A DNA stretch of 64,000 nucleotides from contig NC_089447.1 in assembly GCF_026210795.1 (NCBI RefSeq), forward strand, positions 4,032,501 to 4,096,500, read 5' to 3'. Source of the stretch: Rhizophagus irregularis (Eukaryota; Glomeromycota; Glomeromycetes; Glomerales; Glomeraceae). Numbering within the stretch: the stretch's first letter is position 1; every line of letters starts with the position of its first letter. Shown one piece after another: positions 59,227 through 64,000 of the stretch. The notes beneath the pieces were generated by a model. It was not told the DNA's origin and made no database searches. It saw nothing but the letters and a program-made list of their open reading frames with translations. Position numbers and translations under genes: made by a program.

Positions 59227-60779
59227 ACAATATTAGCTTCAAAAATGATTGATAGATTGGAAAAATATTAGAAAAAGTGGGAACAACCCTCTTTTTACTT
59301 TTTTATTTACTATATTTTGAATATATGATGGAACAATTCAACAATTCAGTTTCTAATATTAATTATTCAGAATTTGGAAAGTAGCTCATGTACTATCAGT
59401 CAGTGGAAATGTCATTTCTCTTGCCGATCATTAATTAAAATAATTTTGTGTAACCATAATTGAATATATCACCATGTAGCTAAAAAAAGAAATTTTTAAT
59501 ACAATGCTTATACAAATTAAGTAAATTAATAGTTCATCATGTGTACTATAAATATTTGTCATCATTTCCTCTTTAGTAATATTTTTTTTTCTTTACATAT
59601 TACAAGAAAGTTCGTCTTAAAAATGAAGTTTTCCTCAAAATGCAACTTAAAAGTGGGTATAAAATACAATTTAAATAACACAAATATATGTAATTTTATG
59701 AGAAGAAAAAGATTTATTAAGTTAAAAAGGGCAGTTATTTAGGGAGATCTTGTGTAAACTGCAAAAAACCAATTTTTATAATAAAAAAAATTTTTCTTGA
59801 TTTCAATAAAACTCTTAATAAAAGCTTTCTTAACCAGCAATTATTTTATTTTTAGGTATAATTTGGTGAAATGAACAACTTTTGTTAAGCTTAGAATGGT
59901 GATTATTAAGCTAGATGTTTTGTTATTTATAAATTTTGTTGAATTTTTTAATTATAGTGTTAATAAAAAAAAAATTTTTTTTTATTAGAATAATATTATT
60001 AGGTCTATTTGAACGGTATAAATGAGGTTTAATCGCAAAAATAGTTAAATATTATGTTTTTATTTGTTTATTTAAATTAGACATTTAATACTTAATTCTT
60101 AATATTATAGTAATCATGTAAATTATTATAACATTAAAAAAAACTTTAAAATTTTTAATTTTAATTCGTTTAACAAGAAAATAAAACAAAAATTATTTAT
60201 TCATAGAAAAATTCTTATTGACTATTAGGTCTATTTACTTTGTTAAGTCATAAATACAAATAGTATAATATGAATAAGTAAAATATTTTTTTATATATAT
60301 AAAAAGTATCTAAAGTAGTGTTAAAATAAAAGATATTTATTAAATATTTAAAAAAAATAAGCAAAAGAATAAGATTAAATAAATTTTCTAAATTTTTATT
60401 AGTTTGTTGTATTAAAATAACCATATAATTGACTACTTTCTTTGGCCAGATGCAACCGAATAAAGTGAAGTTTTTGACTTTTAAAAGGTTTAAAAATATT
60501 TTTCAAATCTTGAACGAATATGTTTACTATTGTTGGAAAAAATGTTACATTGCATAAATATGGTGTTACTTTTGACCTGAAAATTTCGATTTTAATGTAA
60601 TTTGGGCTGGCATTACAAATTCGGCCAGAATTAAAAAAATTTTGGCCAGAATTAAAATCTGAAAATTGTCAATTTTAGCCATTTGTACCAACTTTGGCCA
60701 ATCTTAAATTTATATATATACTATATGCCATATAGCCATACTGTCCCAATAATTTATATTGAGATATCATAGTACAAAA
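59227..60779. other. AT-rich segment without a gene
   Basis: No gene seen. GGCCAGAATTAAAA words at 60605-60700 echo those at about 46770. The short plus frame at 59539-59742 is not convincing. Confidence 0.4.
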
Positions 60780-61891
60780 AATCTCCTTCTAATTTTTGGG
60801 AACATTTCCACTGACTGCTATTATTGTGCATGGTCTGAAAAAGAACCAAAATGCATTCTTAATGAATTTAATGATTTTTAGTTAGCTCAATATCCATTTG
60901 ATCTTAATATATATAGACAATTTAACAATGATATTTAATGTTATTAGTATTTTGCTAGTATTTTAACAAATGAACTGGAATTTGTAGCTTGTAAAGTTTT
61001 TGGCATTTATATAAATATTGCTTCTGTTGAAAGATTGTGAAGCTATATGGGGTTCTTACAAATTACAATCAAAATGTCATAATCGATTGATGGTAAGTTT
61101 AAATATATATTTTTTTAATTTATTATATTTATTACATAATATAGTATTCTAATATTTTCTTTATTATATTATATAGTCAACTAAAGCTCTTTCAATAAGT
61201 AAATTGAAAGCTGAAATTACATATGGACATCATCTTCATAATAATTCATTATTAATTACTGAACCTACTATTGATGATATTAATGTTGATTAAAATCCTA
61301 CATTAATAATCTGGCTGATAATTTAGTACTAACAGAAAAAAATAATTCCGAAGAGTCAGATAATAAAACTAATGAATCTGATGAACCTAAAAATGAATTT
61401 GGTGAATATCTTTAGGGTTGGGTAGAAAATAGAAATATTAGAAAAAGAGAAAAATGCTAAATCTAATGGAAATTCTAATGAGGATAACGATAGTACAGAT
61501 AATAATACAGTAAATATAAATGACATTATTCATCCTACTATTGATGCTAATGCTAAATGGAAACTCTTTTCAAAGATAACATAAATTTGCCATTTTAACG
61601 AAAAATTTGATGTCAAAATGTGAAAATAAAATTTATATAATTTTATCTAAATATGATTAAGCTGAACTGTAAAAGTGTAAATATTTATTTTTATTTTATG
61701 TCAAGCAGGAAGTACAATGGGTTGTAAAAATGTAAATATTTAATTATTTATAAAATAGATCAGAAAATAATTCAATATCATATGATTATATTTTTGAACA
61801 AAATGTCTGGAATATAAAAATTTTGGATATAGATACAGACTGTCCTGTTCCAGACATCCAAAGTCTATGTTTGTATCCCATGACAACACTG
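60780..61891 (+). pseudogene. decayed hAT transposase 3' end with CAGTGTTGT terminus
   Basis: The hAT dimerisation region is readable as NELEFVACKVFGIYINIASVERL-stop-SYMGF (about 60968-61056). After an intron-like gap (GTAAGT at about 61093 to about 61178) comes STKALSISKLKAEITYGHHL, ending at 61293 and followed by an acidic tail in shifted frames to about 61450. The sequence runs to a terminus at 61891 whose complement is CAGTGTTGTCATGGGATAC, the same family as the MITEs at 50856 and 45317. It is thus a plausible relic of the autonomous parent of those MITEs. The 5' part of the gene is gone or unrecognisable. Confidence 0.65.
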
Positions 61892-62718
61892 ATGCAAGAG
61901 ATTGAAGATTTTATTTAAAAAAGAGCAATATTTTTATTTAGTTCATCACCATAAGCTAAACTAGTGAATAGCGCATATATGTAAGCAGAAAAGAGACATC
62001 AACATAAATAAATATTATAAGTTCTGTTTTGGTGCAATAAATATTTAGTTATTTTTTTCTGGATATAGAAAATACCTTCTAAAAAAATATTACGCAAATT
62101 TGAAAAAATCAAATATATATATCATATACTATTGAGAATATCAAGGATAAAAATACTTTTGAAAATAAAAAGGTTATTGCCAAAATTGTAAAAATAATTT
62201 CAACATTTTGACATGATGAAATGACAAAATAGAAAAATTTTCAATATGATAAAATTCACTAATTTTAACAAGCAAATTTAATCAAAGAGTCCATTATAAA
62301 GTTGAAATATAATATAATTAAAATACATCAAAATCTTAAAAATATTTTATGAGAAATCTATTATTTATTGTATATAATTATATATTTATATGAAATTCTC
62401 TAAATCATCTGAAAAATTCGAAGAATCTGATGATTGTACAGATATATATTGTTATCCTGTCAACGATTAAAGCTGACTAAAAAACTTTAATGCTTTAACA
62501 GGTTAACTGGAGTTTAACTTAATAGGAGAGTCTTAAGTTAATTACAAATAATCACGTGAAATAATATTGGATGTTTAGTTAAAGAAAATAGGTTTTTATT
62601 AAAATAATGTAAGATTTTAAATACAACGAAAAATATAGATAATCTCTTGGTTGCAAAATTAACTATCTTGAATTATACTACTGAGAATAATACTCTTTTC
62701 AGAATATATATTTATTCA
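61892..62718. other. AT-rich spacer
   Basis: No gene or clear repeat seen. Confidence 0.4.
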
Positions 62719-63384
62719 GTACGGTATGAATTTGCAAACCTGTACGGTACAGTTGATCAAATTTTGTGATAATCATTCTGTACCGTACCGTACTGATTCT
62801 ATATATAAAGAGATTATTATAGAACCAGTACGGTACAGTACGAAATGATCAACCATAAAATTTAACCAACTGTACTGTACCATACTGGCTCTATAATAAT
62901 CTCTCTATATATAGAACCAGTACAGTACGGTACAGTTATTATTTTAAATGGACATTTTGGATATTAGTGTCCAAATTATTAAAATGAATATTTTGGATAT
63001 TGGTGTCCAAATTATCAAAATGAACATTTTGGATATTGGTATCCAAATTATCAAAATGAACATTTTGGACATTGATGACCAAATTATCAAAATGAACATT
63101 TTGGACATTGATGACCAAATTATCAAAATGAACATTTTGGATATTGATGTCCAAATTATTAAAATGGACATTTTGGATATTGGTGTCCAAATTATTAAAA
63201 TGAACATTTTGGACATTGGTGTCCAATTATTAAAATGGACATTAGTGTCCAATTAATTATATGCTAAATGTACCATACTGATTTTCTTTTTATTATAGAT
63301 ACAGTACGGTCATGTTAATCAAATTTTATAATTTTGTATGAGGTGATCAACTGTACTGTACAGGTTTGCAAATTCATACCGTAC
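62719..63384. mobile_element. 666-bp TIR element with GTACGGTATG ends
   Basis: Terminal inverted repeats of about 42 bp begin GTACGGTATGAATTTGCAAA and continue through CCTGTAC-GTACAGTTGATCA at both ends with one or two differences. Further inverted AGAACCAGTACGGTACAG words lie inside at 62831-62935. The target duplication is not clear. The core is a 36-bp tandem array. No coding gene. Confidence 0.82.
62948..63256 (+). repeat. ~8 copies of a 36-bp TTTGGACATTGGTGTCCAAA hairpin unit
   Basis: The unit ACATTTTGGATATTGGTGTCC plus AAATTATCAAAATGA repeats every 36 bp. Each unit contains TTTGGACA..TGTCCAAA, a hairpin. Because 36 is a multiple of three, it yields long open frames in three frames on both strands, which are artefacts. 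Confidence 0.92.
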
Positions 63385-63529
63385 CAATTATCCTACTACC
63401 TTTCTTTTTGTATAACTTAAAAACTACAATACAATTCTTAATTATCTGTGAAACTATTTAACTAACTACTCCTTCAACTTGGTAAAATCCTATCATTATT
63501 TATAATAAAATAAAAATGAAGAATATTTG

Positions 63530-63650
63530 ATAAAATAAATAAATAAAATAAATAAAATAAATTAAATAAAACTAATAAAATAAATAAATCAAATATATTA
63601 AATTTATCAGATTTATCAAATAAATCAAAAAAATCAAAAAAATCAAGGGA
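63530..63650 (+). repeat. AATAAATAAA/AATCAAA microsatellite
   Basis: Simple ATAAAATAAATAAAATAAAT repeats passing into ATCAAAAAAATCAAA. No gene. Confidence 0.7.
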
Positions 63651-63890
63651 TCTACAAAATGATTTACAAAATTGATCTACATAAAATTACTACGCCACAT
63701 TTCTATTTTAACAATATGAAAAAATCAATCATCCTAAAAAGAGGAAAAATATAATCAAGATATGTTAAGATTGTAAAAGTAAAAGATAATTAAATGGATA
63801 AATTAGCCAGTAATGGCTAAAAAATCTAGAAATAATTGATGCAAGACTACAGGTAAGGCTGCATTAAACCTAAACTTTGTTTAACATAAT

Positions 63891-64000
63891 AGGACCCCAC
63901 TTACTTATAATAAAGGTTACCGTAACTCTAAGATAAAATCACTAAGAAAAAAATTTTGATGATCCTACTATAAATAGATAAATTATATCTAAAAAAGGAA
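63891..64000 (+). mobile_element. left end of a third AGGACCCC element (window-truncated)
   Basis: AGGACCCCACTTACTTATAA has the terminal octamer of the elements at 32706 and 56951. The rest would lie outside the window, so neither the partner end nor the target duplication can be checked. Could be coincidence beyond the first 8-9 bases. Confidence 0.4.

Noticed and set aside
62939-63256. Long open frames on both strands (about 95-102 residues)
   Set aside because: They overlap in three frames on a 36-bp tandem hairpin repeat; a unit length divisible by three keeps every frame open. Not genes.

Overview
This is a very AT-rich, repeat-dense eukaryotic nuclear window. Short GT-AG introns with TACTAAC-like branch points, a fungal-type compact lipase gene, and several protein families that I know as hugely expanded in arbuscular mycorrhizal fungi suggest Glomeromycotina, most likely Rhizophagus. 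This assignment is inference from gene content, not from a search. Only two genes look like ordinary host genes: a seven-exon glucosamine-6-phosphate deaminase (18196-19802) and a two-exon class 3 lipase-like gene (20851-22715). A fragment of mitochondrial DNA (about 13857-14990) sits on their left.

Left third (1-18 kb). A 270-bp repeat occurs in inverted orientation at 722-992 and 6284-6552. It encloses two minus-strand genes, a coiled-coil protein and a zinc-finger family protein. A dead transposase-like gene lies at 9405-11592. Around these genes lie unusual arrays of short non-coding exons (mostly about 20-100 nt) separated by 60-120 nt sequences with complete spliceosomal intron signals (1.1-1.4, 6.8-7.5, 11.7-13.9 and 15.0-15.6 kb). 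The same architecture returns at 47.2-47.8 and 56.9-58.4 kb.

Middle (23-46.6 kb). This is mobile DNA: a broken MULE-like DNA-binding domain gene, a 428-bp TA-flanked MITE, long palindromes, and a complete 2.5-kb hAT element with TIRs and an 8-bp target duplication (29190-31710). A four-level nest follows at 32706-46608. Its outer AGGACCCC inverted termini are flanked by GTATAAAG on both sides. Inside is a minus-strand LINE-like retroelement (nucleic-acid-binding ORF1, endonuclease, reverse transcriptase, RNase H). That retroelement is split by a 1.2-kb palindromic element, by a 3.7-kb TIR element carrying an intact spliced gene for an OB-fold-like protein, and by a hAT MITE that took part in a local inversion.

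Right third (46.6-64 kb). A hAT transposase gene (48075-54583) is interrupted by a 4,043-bp TIR element (9-bp target duplication). That element carries a broken gene of about 900 residues with a possible D-D-E nuclease layout and a RING-like C-terminus. The gene is itself interrupted by a 264-bp hAT MITE with a perfect 8-bp duplication. Three other TIR elements (54615-56303, 56951-58150, 62719-63384) are filled with minisatellites whose every unit is a hairpin; one of them landed in the branch-point region of an array intron. No LTR retrotransposon, rRNA gene or CRISPR array was seen.
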